A stretch of DNA of 52,394 bases from Deltaproteobacteria bacterium (GTDB lineage Bacteria > Desulfobacterota > Syntrophia > Syntrophales > Smithellaceae): the NCBI GenBank assembly GCA_025361065.1, contig JANYAY010000117.1, positions 1 through 52,394 of the forward strand, given 5' to 3'. Position 1 is the stretch's first letter, and every line of letters begins with the position of its first letter. Under the pieces are notes generated by a model. That model worked only from the letters and a program-made list of their open reading frames with translations. It was not told the DNA's origin and did not search any database. Made by a program: the position numbers and the translations under genes. Positions 24,852 through 33,015 of the stretch are shown piece by piece.

Positions 24852-25565
24852 ATGGTAAATTTTATTATTGACGGCAAAAAAATATCAGCGGAAAAAGGTA
24901 CAATGGTTCTGGAAGCCGCCCGTGCCAATGGTATCGATATACCGACTCTTTGTGCTCATGAAGCAGTTTCCCGATCCGGCGCCTGCCGGCTTTGTGTAGT
25001 GGAAATGAAGAAGGGTAAAAGAGCAAAAATCGTAACTTCCTGCCTCTATCCGGTTGAAGAAGGCATCATTATTGAAACGAAAAATGAAAGAGTAATGAAT
25101 GTCCGCCGTCTTGTGTTACAGCTGCTAATGGCTCGATGTCCGGAATCGGATGTCATTCGTGATTTGGCCTCGCAGCTGGGAGTTGATGCGCAGCCGAGAT
25201 TTGCCGCAGATGAAGATAAAAGCAAATGCATCCTTTGTCGTTCCTGCGTGCGGGTCTGCGAAGAAGTAGTCGGTGTCAGCGCAATCGGTTTTTCCTGCCG
25301 CGGTGCGGATAAAGCCGTCAGCACCCCCTTCAACGAGGATTCAGCTGTTTGTATTGGTTGTGGCGCCTGCGCATTTATTTGCCCGACAGGTCATATCGAG
25401 ATGGAAACAACCGAAGAGACAAGGAAAATCTGGGGGCGTACTTTTAAAATGAAGACCTGCGACGTTTGCGGCCGCTATTTTGCTCCCGAAGATCAGCTAA
25501 AATATATCAGTAAAAAAACCGGAGTTCCGTTAAAAGAACTTGCAGTTTGCACCAATTGCAGGTAA
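24852..25565 (+). CDS. NuoG/HoxU-like iron-sulfur subunit
   Basis: 237 residues. N-terminal plant-type [2Fe-2S] domain with cysteines in TLCAHEAV, GACRLCVVEM and TSCLYP; two [4Fe-4S] motifs CILCRSCVRVCEEVVG and CIGCGACAFICPTG; then a C-terminal CxxC...CxxC (KTCDVCGRY, AVCTNCR) that looks like a zinc ribbon. It stops there: no [FeFe] H-cluster domain and no formate dehydrogenase domain, unlike HndD or HydA. It would wire the NuoF-like subunit to an unknown partner. Third gene of nuoE/F/G-like set, 14 bp after the second; a tRNA follows, so no catalytic partner is adjacent. Confidence 0.88.
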   Translation: MVNFIIDGKKISAEKGTMVLEAARANGIDIPTLCAHEAVSRSGACRLCVVEMKKGKRAKIVTSCLYPVEEGIIIETKNERVMNVRRLVLQLLMARCPESDVIRDLASQLGVDAQPRFAADEDKSKCILCRSCVRVCEEVVGVSAIGFSCRGADKAVSTPFNEDSAVCIGCGACAFICPTGHIEMETTEETRKIWGRTFKMKTCDVCGRYFAPEDQLKYISKKTGVPLKELAVCTNCR

Positions 25566-25650
25566 AGACATTTTCCCGATAGCTGAAACAACGTATGCTG
25601 TTGGAAATAAGAATTATTTATCGCTTTAGATGTTGTTGGAAAATTTATGT

Positions 25651-25726
25651 TCCTCAGTAGCTCAGTCGGTAGAGCGGGTGGCTGTTAACCACCATGTCCG
25701 TGGTTCGAGTCCGCGCTGGGGAGCCA
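25651..25726 (+). tRNA. tRNA-Asn (anticodon GTT)
   Basis: A complete cloverleaf. Acceptor arm TCCTCAG (25651-25657) pairs with CTGGGGA (25716-25722) with one wobble; D arm with GTAGCTCAGTCGGTAGAGC; anticodon loop CTGTTAA giving GTT (Asn); T arm with GGTTCGAGTCC; discriminator G and an encoded CCA (25724-25726). The single tRNA stands alone after the NuoG-like gene, followed within 10 bp by a strong terminator. Confidence 0.97.
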
Positions 25727-25733
25727 AAACATG

Positions 25734-25777
25734 TCGGCTGTGAGAACTTTACCTGTTCTTGCAGCCGATTTGTTTTT
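25734..25777 (+). terminator. intrinsic terminator after tRNA-Asn
   Basis: Arms TCGGCTGTGAGAAC (25734-25747) and GTTCTTGCAGCCGA (25755-25768) form a 14-bp stem with two wobble pairs and a 7-base loop, followed by TTTGTTTTT. Confidence 0.9.
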
Positions 25778-26372
25778 CAGGGCACAAAGCAGTTGTCTTG
25801 GAGACTGGAAAACGCAAAATCGATGATAGGGTTGTTGCCGATTATTAATACCCAAAAAAAGCAAACATAAAACGAGTTAATCTTTATAATACTTCACCTA
25901 TGACAATTATAAGTCCAATTAAAATCCATTAATTGGACTTTCAGTCAGTTATGAACAAATCCTGTTTAAAAAACTGTCGATAAACCTGTTGATGAATATT
26001 CTAACTGCCCAAAATAAGCCAATATATAACACATTGCATAATGATTACGCATCAAATATTAATATATAATATCAATATGTTATAAGTTATGTTATGAAAT
26101 TCTAATGGGTTATGATCATGTAAAAATTGAGTTATCAACGATGAGAGAAAATGTATGTCAAAATATTACGATAATATGTAGGAAGACGGACCCAGTTTAA
26201 TATTTGTGTGGAAAGGGTAATCAGTTACCTCCTGGATCGTTCCACGGCAATTAAATTGCTTGTTAATATTGATATTTTACGACTTAATTGGATAACCATC
26301 ATTGATACTGAATTCCAAGAAAGATTTATAAACGGGAAAATTTGTTAAAAACATATTATCTGGAATTTCGAT
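25778..26372. other. AT-rich gene-free stretch with one perfect inverted repeat
   Basis: About 600 bp with stops in all frames and low GC. The only clear structure is a perfect 12-bp inverted repeat AAGTCCAATTAA (25911-25922) / 25929-25940 around the loop AATCCA. No T-run follows, so it is more like a protein-binding palindrome or degenerate insertion end than a terminator. Confidence 0.6.
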
Positions 26373-26958
26373 ATGCAAATTAAATCGGTGATATTTGACC
26401 TTGATGGAACGATAACGCAGCCTTTTTTTGATTTTGCAGCGATTCTCCGGGAGATGGGATATCCTCCTGATTCAGGGCCGATCCTGGAATTGATGAAAAA
26501 GATGACGCAGAAACAGCAAGATGAGACAGAGAAAATTTTGCTGGCTCATGAGGATAAAGCGGTCACAGAATCAACATTAAACCCCGGAGCAAAAGAGACT
26601 CTTACAGAATTGCGCAGGAGAGGCATTCTCATAGGGATATTGACACGCAACAGGAGAGATAATGCCCTTGCTGTTGCCCAAAATACATGGTTTAAAATTT
26701 GACGCGGTTGTAGGCAGAGATGAAGGTCCGGTCAAACCCGATGCATTTGGTGTTTTGCATCTTTGCAAGCAGTTCGCGATTATGCCGCAGGAATCGCTCG
26801 TTGTTGGTGATTATCTTTTCGATTTGCTTTGTGCAAGGGCGGCAGATGCGGTTGCCGTACTATTGAAAAATCATTACAAGGCCGATGAATTTGTAAAGCA
26901 CGCCGATTTTGTTATTGAAAATATTGCGGATATACTCAAGATCATCGACAGCCGATAA
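26373..26958 (+). pseudogene. HAD-family phosphatase (phosphoglycolate phosphatase-like), frameshifted
   Basis: Frame 1 (26373-26702) begins MQIKSVIFDLDGTITQPFFDF, motif I of HAD hydrolases (DxDGT) and reaches motif II ILTRN. It then runs into a stop. The next frame continues the same protein: FDAVVGRDEGPVKPD (motif III lysine) and VVGDYLFDLLCARAADA (motif IV), ending at 26958. Removing one A from the AAAA run at 26680-26683 joins them as AVAQIHGLKFDAVVG, so one extra base explains the break. Intact length would be about 194 residues. Either a true recent mutation or a homopolymer sequencing error. An alternate ATG at 26662 is unlikely to be a real gene start. Confidence 0.85.
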
Positions 26959-27096
26959 AAAAACAATGCCTCTTACAGTCTTTCGATTGTTAATCAATAT
27001 TTCTTCCCTTCTATAATTGTGATATGCCGTGTTGAAGGCTGTTATGCAGAAAAATAAAAAAGAGAATTTACAAAACAAACCAAGGGGAAGGCATTT

Positions 27097-27654
27097 ATGA
27101 AACCTGCTCTCATTGTTGTGGACATGATAAAGGATAATGTCGGAATGCACCTGTCGGCAAACAGATCGAACGAATTTACGAAGATCATTCCCAATTTGCA
27201 GCGATTGCTGAAGGAATGCCGCACGCGGGGGATTCCAGTCGTCTTTGCCAATGACAGTTTTATGGTTGGTGATCTTTTATTCAGGGGACGGATGAAACCG
27301 CATGCCATCAGGGGAACTCAGGGCGTCAAGGTCATCGAGGAACTGGGCCCCGAACCGGGGGACACAGTCCTGGAAAAGCGGAGACTGAGCGCCTTCTTCA
27401 AAACGGATATGGACATGACCCTGCGGCTTTGGAAGGTCGATACAATAATCGTTACCGGGATCGCCACTCCAGGATGTGTCTACATGACTGCAATGGACGG
27501 CTTCTCCTACGATTTCAAGGTCATCATCCTGGAGGACTGCTGTGCGGCCCACAAACGGGAAATCCACGAGACCTTTCTGTCTGCGGTGAAAATGATGCCA
27601 CTGGATCCTATGGTTCGAATCATGAAACTGGATGAAATGCTGGGTGAATGGTGA
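27097..27654 (+). CDS. isochorismatase/nicotinamidase-family cysteine hydrolase
   Basis: 185 residues with AAGGGGAAGG upstream. Catalytic triad of the superfamily: Asp9 in LIVVDMIKD, Lys94 in VLEKRRLSAFF and Cys127 in VTGIATPGCVYMTAMDG, including the expected cis-peptide region before the cysteine. FANDSF and the C-terminal ILEDCCAA are also typical. Members hydrolyse nicotinamide, ureas/carbamoyl compounds or isochorismate; the substrate cannot be told from the sequence. It stands alone between a broken HAD gene and a region without large genes. Confidence 0.88.
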   Translation: MKPALIVVDMIKDNVGMHLSANRSNEFTKIIPNLQRLLKECRTRGIPVVFANDSFMVGDLLFRGRMKPHAIRGTQGVKVIEELGPEPGDTVLEKRRLSAFFKTDMDMTLRLWKVDTIIVTGIATPGCVYMTAMDGFSYDFKVIILEDCCAAHKREIHETFLSAVKMMPLDPMVRIMKLDEMLGEW

Positions 27655-27969
27655 TCTCTCTTTCCCTGGTTCTGGAAGATGTTTGTCACTGAAAAGTTGT
27701 TGTCGCAACATCAACATGCCTTCCTGTAAGCGCTGAATCGTTAACCTCTGCGAATATGCAGGACTTCAATCCGTAATAAATATGGCATTTACACCTGACG
27801 ATTATTGTTGCAGCGCTGTTTCTAATTTCATTAAAATTATTTTTGCCAGACAAATAGAATGAAACTACGCGCTGAAAATGCTATAAGTAGACCTCGCTCA
27901 AATTCGGATTGCGAAAGTTTTGAAAGCAGGATTGACTTTCAATAATCATAAGGCAATAGGAGCTTTGCG
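27655..27969. other. intergenic, nothing recognised
   Basis: About 315 bp. No gene, tRNA or terminator was recognised. It leads to a short membrane-protein gene with its own ribosome binding site. Confidence 0.5.
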
Positions 27970-28131
27970 ATGATAAGCGCTATAATTAAATCTACTGCAA
28001 AAGTGATAAAAGAAATGCCTTGGTGGCAAAAGATAATTTTGGGATCAGCTGCAGTTATTGCTTTCAGTGCTACGGCAAAAGCGATGGAATATTTAATTCA
28101 GGAGATAGAAGAACCGGAAGACCGTTTATGA
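27970..28131 (+). CDS. small single-pass membrane protein (53 residues)
   Basis: ATG 27970, TGA 28129-28131, with TAGGAGC about 8 bases upstream. The product has an amphipathic basic start (MISAIIKSTAKVIKEMPWWQK), one hydrophobic helix (IILGSAAVIAFSATA) and an acidic tail (QEIEEPEDRL). This K-in, D/E-out layout and the good ribosome binding site make a true small membrane protein plausible. No family recognised. Confidence 0.5.
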   Translation: MISAIIKSTAKVIKEMPWWQKIILGSAAVIAFSATAKAMEYLIQEIEEPEDRL

Positions 28132-28565
28132 TCCCTTATGCCTGAATCAGTATTAGCAGTTTTAGACAATCAACCCAGAAGAAAATAAAGCAAACCGATT
28201 GTTGCAGATTATGTGACACTATCAGAGACGTCAGTACAACTCGTAATCCATACTCCCCTGCAAAATGAAAGTTACGTATAGGTAGATGAAGCCGATAAAA
28301 TTCAAGGGAGCGGTTGGATTGATAGGCAAAACGAGGGCTCCTTCCTGCTAACAAAGCATCCAGCAATTTTGGCAGATATACTTTCTTTCAAACGGTAATC
28401 AATATTGACTGTCCTCAACAAAGAATAGATTTTGAGATATGAAAGCTTTCTTTCGGTGATGATCAATTCTTGAGTCCATTACTAATTCCAATATATTCCA
28501 ATATATTCATTGACATAAAATCATCGTTTCCTTATATTTTACTCATAGCGAGAGGCGGATATGGG
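28132..28565. other. intergenic upstream of the PAS-LuxR regulator
   Basis: About 430 bp. A 76-codon frame on the minus strand (28136-28366) lacks a ribosome binding site and is not supported. No promoter or repeat could be assigned with confidence. Confidence 0.5.
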
Positions 28566-29927
28566 ATGAAAGCCAAATCCAGATCAAAGCAGCCGGATAA
28601 AAAAGGTAAGCAAAATGAAGAAGCACCTCCCTGGAGTGAAGCAGTATTCCGGGAACTGGCAGACAACATCATTGACAGCATCTACTGCATCAGCACTGAC
28701 GGATATTTCGCCTTTGTAAACAGAGCAATGATCGATCGATCCGGCATTTCTCCTGATAAATTTTATGCATCTCACTTCCTCGATATAGTTCATCCGGCAT
28801 ACCGTGATCTAACCGCACAGAACTTTCAAAGAGTCATGAGCGGGGAAAATGGCATAACGTATGAGTTGGGATATAATACTGCCGATGGAGAGACAAGGAT
28901 CGTGGAAGTGCATTCAAAACCGATCCGCAGTGGCGGGAAGGTCGTCGGCTTATTCGGCATTGCGCGAAACATCACGCAGCGGAAGCAGACAGAAGAAGCC
29001 CTGAAGACTTCAGAACTGAAATACAGGAGCCTCATGGAAAATGCGAGTGATGCTATACTCCTCGCTGATACCCAGGGAAACATCATAGAGGCAAACAGGA
29101 AAGCTGAAGAGTTGTGGGGATACGCGAAAGAGGAGCTGTTGCAAATGCATTATACTCAGCTCCACCCGCTGCCGGAAATGGAACGAACAATTGCTGCCTT
29201 CCAGGAAATTATCGAGAAAAACACAGACCATTTGAGTGGCGGCTTCATCCAGAGGAAAGATGGGGAGATCGTTCCTGTCGATATCACATGTAATGTCATT
29301 GAATATGCCGGACGAAAAGTTGTTCAGGGCTCATTCAGAGATATCTTTGAGCACAGACAGGCACAAGATATCTTGGAGAAGCTTGTTAGGGAGAGAACAG
29401 CGGAACTATCCCGGAATAATGAGCAACTGAAACTGGAAGTCAAAGAGCGAAAACGCGCCGAAGCCGCAATGAAGAAAAAAACAAATGAATTGAAGCAACA
29501 CACCGACAAACTAAATGAACTGAACACCGCATTAAGAGTTCTCCTGAAACAGCGGGAGGACGACAAGAATGATCTGGAAGAAAAGGTGACATCAAACGTG
29601 AAGGAATTACTTCTCCCTTATATAGAAGAGATGAAAAATAGGAAGATCGATTCCAAGAGCAAGGTCTCCCTGAGCATTTTAGAAACAAACCTGCAAAACA
29701 TCATTTCACCTTTCACGCAGAGGTTATCCTCAAAATACCTGGGTCTCACTCCCCGGGAGGTGCAAGTGGCCGATCTTATCCGTCAAGGAAAGTCCACCAA
29801 AGAAATGGCCAGATTCATCGGCATATCGGCAAGTGCCATAAGTATTTACCGTTATCACATCAGGGAGAAACTGGGACTCATCGAACAAAAAATCAATCTG
29901 AAAACTTACCTGCAAAACCTCTCCTAA
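28566..29927 (+). CDS. PAS-PAS sensor with C-terminal LuxR-type DNA-binding domain
   Basis: 453 residues from ATG 28566 (GAGAGGCGG upstream); a longer frame to 28470 adds a poorly coding, hydrophobic stretch and is not chosen. PAS 1 (about 25-140) with FRELADNIIDSIYCIS...GYFAFVNRAM and a PAC end VVGLFGIARNITQRK; PAS 2 (about 150-265) with YRSLMENASDAILLADTQGNIIEANRKAEELWGY split here as separate words. A coiled coil (about 270-370) follows. The C-terminal helix-turn-helix LTPREVQVADLIRQGKSTKE is the LuxR/GerE type. No kinase domain, so this is a one-component, probably ligand- or redox-sensing, transcription factor. It sits directly before a set of small proteins and is likely to control them. 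Confidence 0.88.
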   Translation: MKAKSRSKQPDKKGKQNEEAPPWSEAVFRELADNIIDSIYCISTDGYFAFVNRAMIDRSGISPDKFYASHFLDIVHPAYRDLTAQNFQRVMSGENGITYELGYNTADGETRIVEVHSKPIRSGGKVVGLFGIARNITQRKQTEEALKTSELKYRSLMENASDAILLADTQGNIIEANRKAEELWGYAKEELLQMHYTQLHPLPEMERTIAAFQEIIEKNTDHLSGGFIQRKDGEIVPVDITCNVIEYAGRKVVQGSFRDIFEHRQAQDILEKLVRERTAELSRNNEQLKLEVKERKRAEAAMKKKTNELKQHTDKLNELNTALRVLLKQREDDKNDLEEKVTSNVKELLLPYIEEMKNRKIDSKSKVSLSILETNLQNIISPFTQRLSSKYLGLTPREVQVADLIRQGKSTKEMARFIGISASAISIYRYHIREKLGLIEQKINLKTYLQNLS

Positions 29928-29961
29928 TAGTAATTTCCTATTACTGATAACTTATTGATAA

Positions 29962-30015
29962 TTTAACAACTTATTTTGCTTTTCCATATAGCATCAAAAT
30001 GTAAAAGTTGTTAAA
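29962..30015. promoter_or_regulatory. inverted repeat in the leader of the small-protein cluster
   Basis: TTTAACAACTT (29962-29972) and its complement AAGTTGTTAAA (30005-30015) are separated by 32 bases, just after the LuxR-type regulator gene and upstream of the small genes. Spacing suits a bipartite operator for a dimeric regulator or a stem; the role is inferred. Confidence 0.4.
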
Positions 30016-30094
30016 ATCAAATCAATTTTTCGGTTTTCCTAATGTCTATTTCAATAAACCCATTAACCTAACCCTTAACCTTTAGGAGTTCACC

Positions 30095-30202
30095 ATGAAA
30101 AGGTATTATCGGAAAGTGCCGATATTTAGCCTCTATGGGGGTTACCATACCTCTGTGGGGGCTTACGTTTACCGATACTCAGAATATCTAATTTTCATAT
30201 AA
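30095..30202 (+). CDS. 35-codon leader peptide or small ORF with strong ribosome binding site
   Basis: ATG 30095 to TAA 30200-30202 follows TTTAGGAG at 7 bases. The product starts MKRYYRKVPIFSLYGG and is rich in tyrosine (8 of 35 residues). The same stretch has RNA structure options: TATCGG (30107-30112) can pair either with CCGATA at 30119-30124 or with CCGATA at 30172-30177. It could be a regulatory leader peptide for the downstream small genes, or an RNA element in which the reading frame is incidental. Confidence 0.4.
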   Translation: MKRYYRKVPIFSLYGGYHTSVGAYVYRYSEYLIFI

Positions 30203-30233
30203 AACAAATTTGGACATTCACCTGCCTGTAAAA

Positions 30234-30533
30234 ATGGTTATCATAGGAATGAATTCTTTCCCCACGGAAAGCTCAAAGGAGATGGGCAAGCGTTTTGTGA
30301 AGATACCCCCTTTGCCCGCATACATAACCAAGAAAGGACCATATTTCAGCAGCGAATTAGGTGCGGGCATTAAAGCTATATCTGTATTTGAGTTTGAACC
30401 ATCCAAAATGGCAGAAGCGAATCAATATATTAGTAATTACTACGCAACCTACATCGGCGTACCTGGCTATACATATACCATTGGTACGTGGCAAGAAGCA
30501 ATGGAGGCACTCAATATGATTGGAATGGCTTAG
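30234..30533 (+). CDS. small conserved-looking protein, unknown function (first of three)
   Basis: 99 residues if started at ATG 30234; TTG 30210 and ATG 30249 are alternatives, none with a strong ribosome binding site. The sequence MVIIGMNSFPTESSKEMGKRF...LPAYITKKGPYFSSELGAGIKAISVFEFEPSKM...YYATYIGVPGYTYTIG has an alternating strand/helix pattern suited to a dimeric alpha-beta barrel (ferredoxin-like) fold. I recall similar proteins as uncharacterised in delta-proteobacteria. First of three genes of nearly equal size behind a PAS-LuxR regulator. No signal peptide or metal-binding motif. Confidence 0.6.
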   Translation: MVIIGMNSFPTESSKEMGKRFVKIPPLPAYITKKGPYFSSELGAGIKAISVFEFEPSKMAEANQYISNYYATYIGVPGYTYTIGTWQEAMEALNMIGMA

Positions 30534-30612
30534 CATGGCAAATCTAAATGCAGCCTTGTAGCAAGCAAATTCTTAACCTTAACATTTAAATCCTTAAAAA
30601 GGAGGAAGAGCT

Positions 30613-30909
30613 ATGGGAAGATATCTGTATCTTTGGGAAATTGACCGGACAAAAATACCAATGGATCCAAAGGAACGTGGGGTTGGATTTAGTATGCTAA
30701 TGGAGATGGTTAAGCAAGATATGAAAAAAGGCATAACCAAGGATTGGGGAGTATTTGTTGGCGAATTTAACGGATACTCAGTCGTTGAAGGAACGGAAGT
30801 AGAAATTATGAACCAGATACAACAGTACACCCCTTTTGTTTTTTTCAAGGTCCATCCAATTGGCTCAGTATCTCAAGCAGAGGAAATGATAAAAGCTCTG
30901 ACCAAGTGA
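30613..30909 (+). CDS. small alpha-beta protein, unknown function (second of three)
   Basis: 98 residues with a very strong AAGGAGG ribosome binding site. MGRYLYLWEIDRTKIPMDPKERG...LMEMVKQDMKKGITKDWGVFVGEFNGYSVVEGTEVEIMNQIQQYTPFVFFKVHPIGSVSQAEEMIKAL reads as beta-alpha-beta-beta-alpha-beta, like dimeric alpha-beta barrel (Dabb/DUF3303-like) proteins. No cysteine and no metal motif. Similar proteins are remembered only as hypothetical. Its strong translation signal suggests an abundant product under the control of the upstream regulator. Confidence 0.7.
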   Translation: MGRYLYLWEIDRTKIPMDPKERGVGFSMLMEMVKQDMKKGITKDWGVFVGEFNGYSVVEGTEVEIMNQIQQYTPFVFFKVHPIGSVSQAEEMIKALTK

Positions 30910-31022
30910 TTATTTAATTCAACCGATTATGTAGGGGGGTGGTGCTGTCAATGATTTCGGAAACGAGCCACAGCATTTATTTTTTTCAACAAATTGTTTC
31001 TCTCAAATGAAAGGAGACGAAA

Positions 31023-31328
31023 ATGAAAGTAGCCATGTTTGTTATGTGGGATATGAGCAAAACTGCGGAGGTCGCAAAGGCGGCAGATAGCGTAGTAAAC
31101 ATGCCAGGGAGAAAGTTACTGGTCAACTATATGTTTCAAGGAAAGCCATTTGACGGCCTTCCGCCAACCACAGTAGTAAGTATGGCCGTCTCGGAAGTCG
31201 AAAGCAACGAGGCATTGACTGCTATTGAATATACGTATGGGCTTGCAGGGGCAACAACTTGGGCCGTACCTGTATTCGAGATACCAGTAGGAAAAAATGT
31301 AGAAACCGAGAAAAAAGTCAGAAAGTAG
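31023..31328 (+). CDS. small alpha-beta protein, unknown function (third of three)
   Basis: 101 residues with AAAGGAG 8 bases before the ATG. MKVAMFVMWDMSKTAEVAKAADSVVNMPGRKLLVNYMFQGKPFDGLPPTTVVSMAVSEVES again alternates strands and helices like a ferredoxin-like or Dabb fold; the basic tail (KNVETEKKVRK) is probably disordered. About 110 bp separates it from the previous gene. A hairpin terminator about 100 bp after the stop closes the cluster. Confidence 0.68.
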   Translation: MKVAMFVMWDMSKTAEVAKAADSVVNMPGRKLLVNYMFQGKPFDGLPPTTVVSMAVSEVESNEALTAIEYTYGLAGATTWAVPVFEIPVGKNVETEKKVRK

Positions 31329-31428
31329 CCAATGTCAGGCCGTTTTATTTTTACCACTGTTAGGGAACTCGGGAGACAAAGACGGAAATTTCTGATATTG
31401 ACTACAGCGGTTAATATTCGATGCAGCG

Positions 31429-31458
31429 AGGCAGAGTCAGAAATGGCTCTGCCTTTCA
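31429..31458 (+). terminator. intrinsic terminator with GAAA tetraloop closing the small-protein cluster
   Basis: AGGCAGAGTCA (31429-31439) pairs with TGGCTCTGCCT (31444-31454) over 11 bp (one wobble) around GAAA, followed by TTCATTTA. The U-tract is short, so it may be leaky. Confidence 0.7.
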
Positions 31459-31703
31459 TTTATGCTCATTTAAACTGTAATCCTCAATTCTGAAGACTGC
31501 CATCTACTAATACTTTGTATTTGCTATCGATAACCAAGGCCGGAAATTTTAAAAAGCGCCCCAAAATAATTATCCTTCTATAATCAAAACTCATTTGATT
31601 ATGTGTAAAAGCAAACCATCCGTAAAGCATTTGTAAAGCATCGTGTAAGTGACTTATCGTAATTTTCAATACTTAGTTATTACACCCCTCCACACGATCA
31701 TGA
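31459..31703. other. gap before the IS110 remnant
   Basis: No gene. The last 30 bp contain a TGATCATGATCATGA self-complementary repeat next to the truncated transposase end and may mark the breakpoint of the deletion. Confidence 0.45.
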
Positions 31704-32438
31704 TCATGATTTTCTTGACTTACAAGACAGCGTTTCCTTGGGCGCGAGTCCTATGAAAGACACCATTTCTCGAACATGTTTGAATTTCTCCAAATCGTCT
31801 AGTTCTGCCAGGATGTGAGGAATTGTTGCCTTGCCGATCGCAGGAATAGAATCCAGTAATTCTTTTCTCTGTTTAAGATTCGGGTCTTGTCCTATCAGAT
31901 CGTTAATTTGACGTCTGATCTTTTCAATTTCCTGATCCAAATAGGCTATATGTTCTTTAATCAAAGAAACTATAGATTCATGCGCCGTGCTGAGCCGATT
32001 CTTCTCCTGACTGCGCATGTCGATAAGGCTATCAACCCGTCTGACCAGGGCTCTCAAGGATCTGATCGCAGGTGTTGGCGGCATCCATTCACCTGGTTTC
32101 ATAGCCTGGCAGAACCGGGCAATCAAGGCGGCATCAATCTTATCAGTTTTGGTGCGGATCAGTTCACTCTGACCAAATCCCTTGATGCGGGCAGGATTAA
32201 CAATACTGACAACATGGCTGGCCTCATAAAGATAAATCGCCAAATCCTCTCCATAATTGCCAGTGTCTTCCAGGCAGGCATGGACCTTGTGAATTCCCTG
32301 CTTCTCCAGCCAGAGCCTCAGGGCCTCAAAACCTTCCGCAGAGTTCTTGCAGGCCTTATGTTTTGTCTTCCCATCTACAAGAAGTGCAGCATCGAATTTC
32401 TGTTTCGATATATCTATTCCAAGAACCTCTACTGACAT
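31704..32438 (-). pseudogene. IS110-family (DEDD) transposase, C-terminally truncated
   Basis: The start at 32438 has GAGAGGTATTTAT before it. The N-terminal DEDD/RuvC-like domain is intact: LGIDISKQKFDAALL, HACLEDTGNYGEDLA, and RTKTDKIDAALIARFCQ. The C-terminal domain begins (LLDSIPAIGKATIPHILAEL, MVSFIGLAPKETLS) but the frame ends 7 residues later. Intact relatives run about 80-90 residues further, including the serine of the SG motif. At 245 residues against about 330 the enzyme should be inactive. The truncation point lies near 31735. Confidence 0.88.
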
Positions 32439-32660
32439 ATAAATACCTCTCATAAAATTATAAACAGCTACCTTGGTAAAAAAGCTTCGTCCGAATCAAC
32501 CTTGCAAGTGCAAACTCAGTCCCATCTGGGAAGGTTTATGATACCGTACGAGTTACTGAACAAAGCAGAGGGAAGAGGAGCTACTCTACAAACAATGCTC
32601 TCTGGCATTAGGTGAAACACAGATTCACTCCTCCCATTTTACCCCGGCGTCCCAGGGCGT
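31704..32660 (-). mobile_element. truncated IS110-like element with 5' non-coding end
   Basis: Contains the truncated transposase and about 220 bp of upstream non-coding sequence (32439-32660) in which IS110-group elements carry a structured bridge RNA. On the minus strand this region has AATGC-CAGAGA-GCATT and other small hairpins. The left boundary is the truncation; the right boundary is not defined by any repeat I can see. Confidence 0.5.
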
Positions 32661-32700
32661 CTTATAACATTTTATTGATCATTGAGAACACAAGGTGAAA

Positions 32701-32850
32701 TTGAGATGCGATTCTCTTCTTTGTTAAGATAATGATATATATTCAATCCATTGCCCATCTTGCTCTTTCCGGGCGAGCCAATACATCATCCGGGGAAGTC
32801 CGGATAAGTGCAAGAACCCACTAGAAATAGTGGGTTCTTTGTTGCTTTTT
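32701..32850 (+). ncRNA. candidate small RNA with promoter and strong intrinsic terminator
   Basis: A sigma-70-like promoter TTGAGA (32701-32706) with 18-base spacer and TAAGAT (32725-32730) is followed about 80 bases later by a perfect 12-bp stem AAGAACCCACTA (32812-32823) / 32828-32839 with a GAAA tetraloop and TGTTGCTTTTTTTT. Between them ATCCGG-ggaagt-CCGGAT forms another hairpin (about 32788-32805). No open frame lies in between. The transcript would be about 110 nt. The promoter is a weak match, so the terminator could instead be left from a lost gene. Confidence 0.45.
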
Positions 32851-33015
32851 TTTGTCCGGAGACGTGCAATACGATTTTATCCAATTCAAGCCCCCGTCCA
32901 TTCCGAGATGATTGTAATCAAAAAGGCAATGTCCCCATTGCTGTTATGCTTCATTTAAATCCTGGAAGAAGTTCGGACTGAAATACTCTTATTTCATTCA
33001 AAGCCCTATATTTGT

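Noticed and set aside
25778-26372. AT-rich stretch as a replication origin
   Set aside because: Only loose DnaA-box-like words such as TTATCAACG are present, no cluster of consensus boxes, and no dnaA, dnaN or gidA next to it.
28136-28366. 76-codon minus-strand frame
   Set aside because: No ribosome binding site and no family pattern; probably chance.
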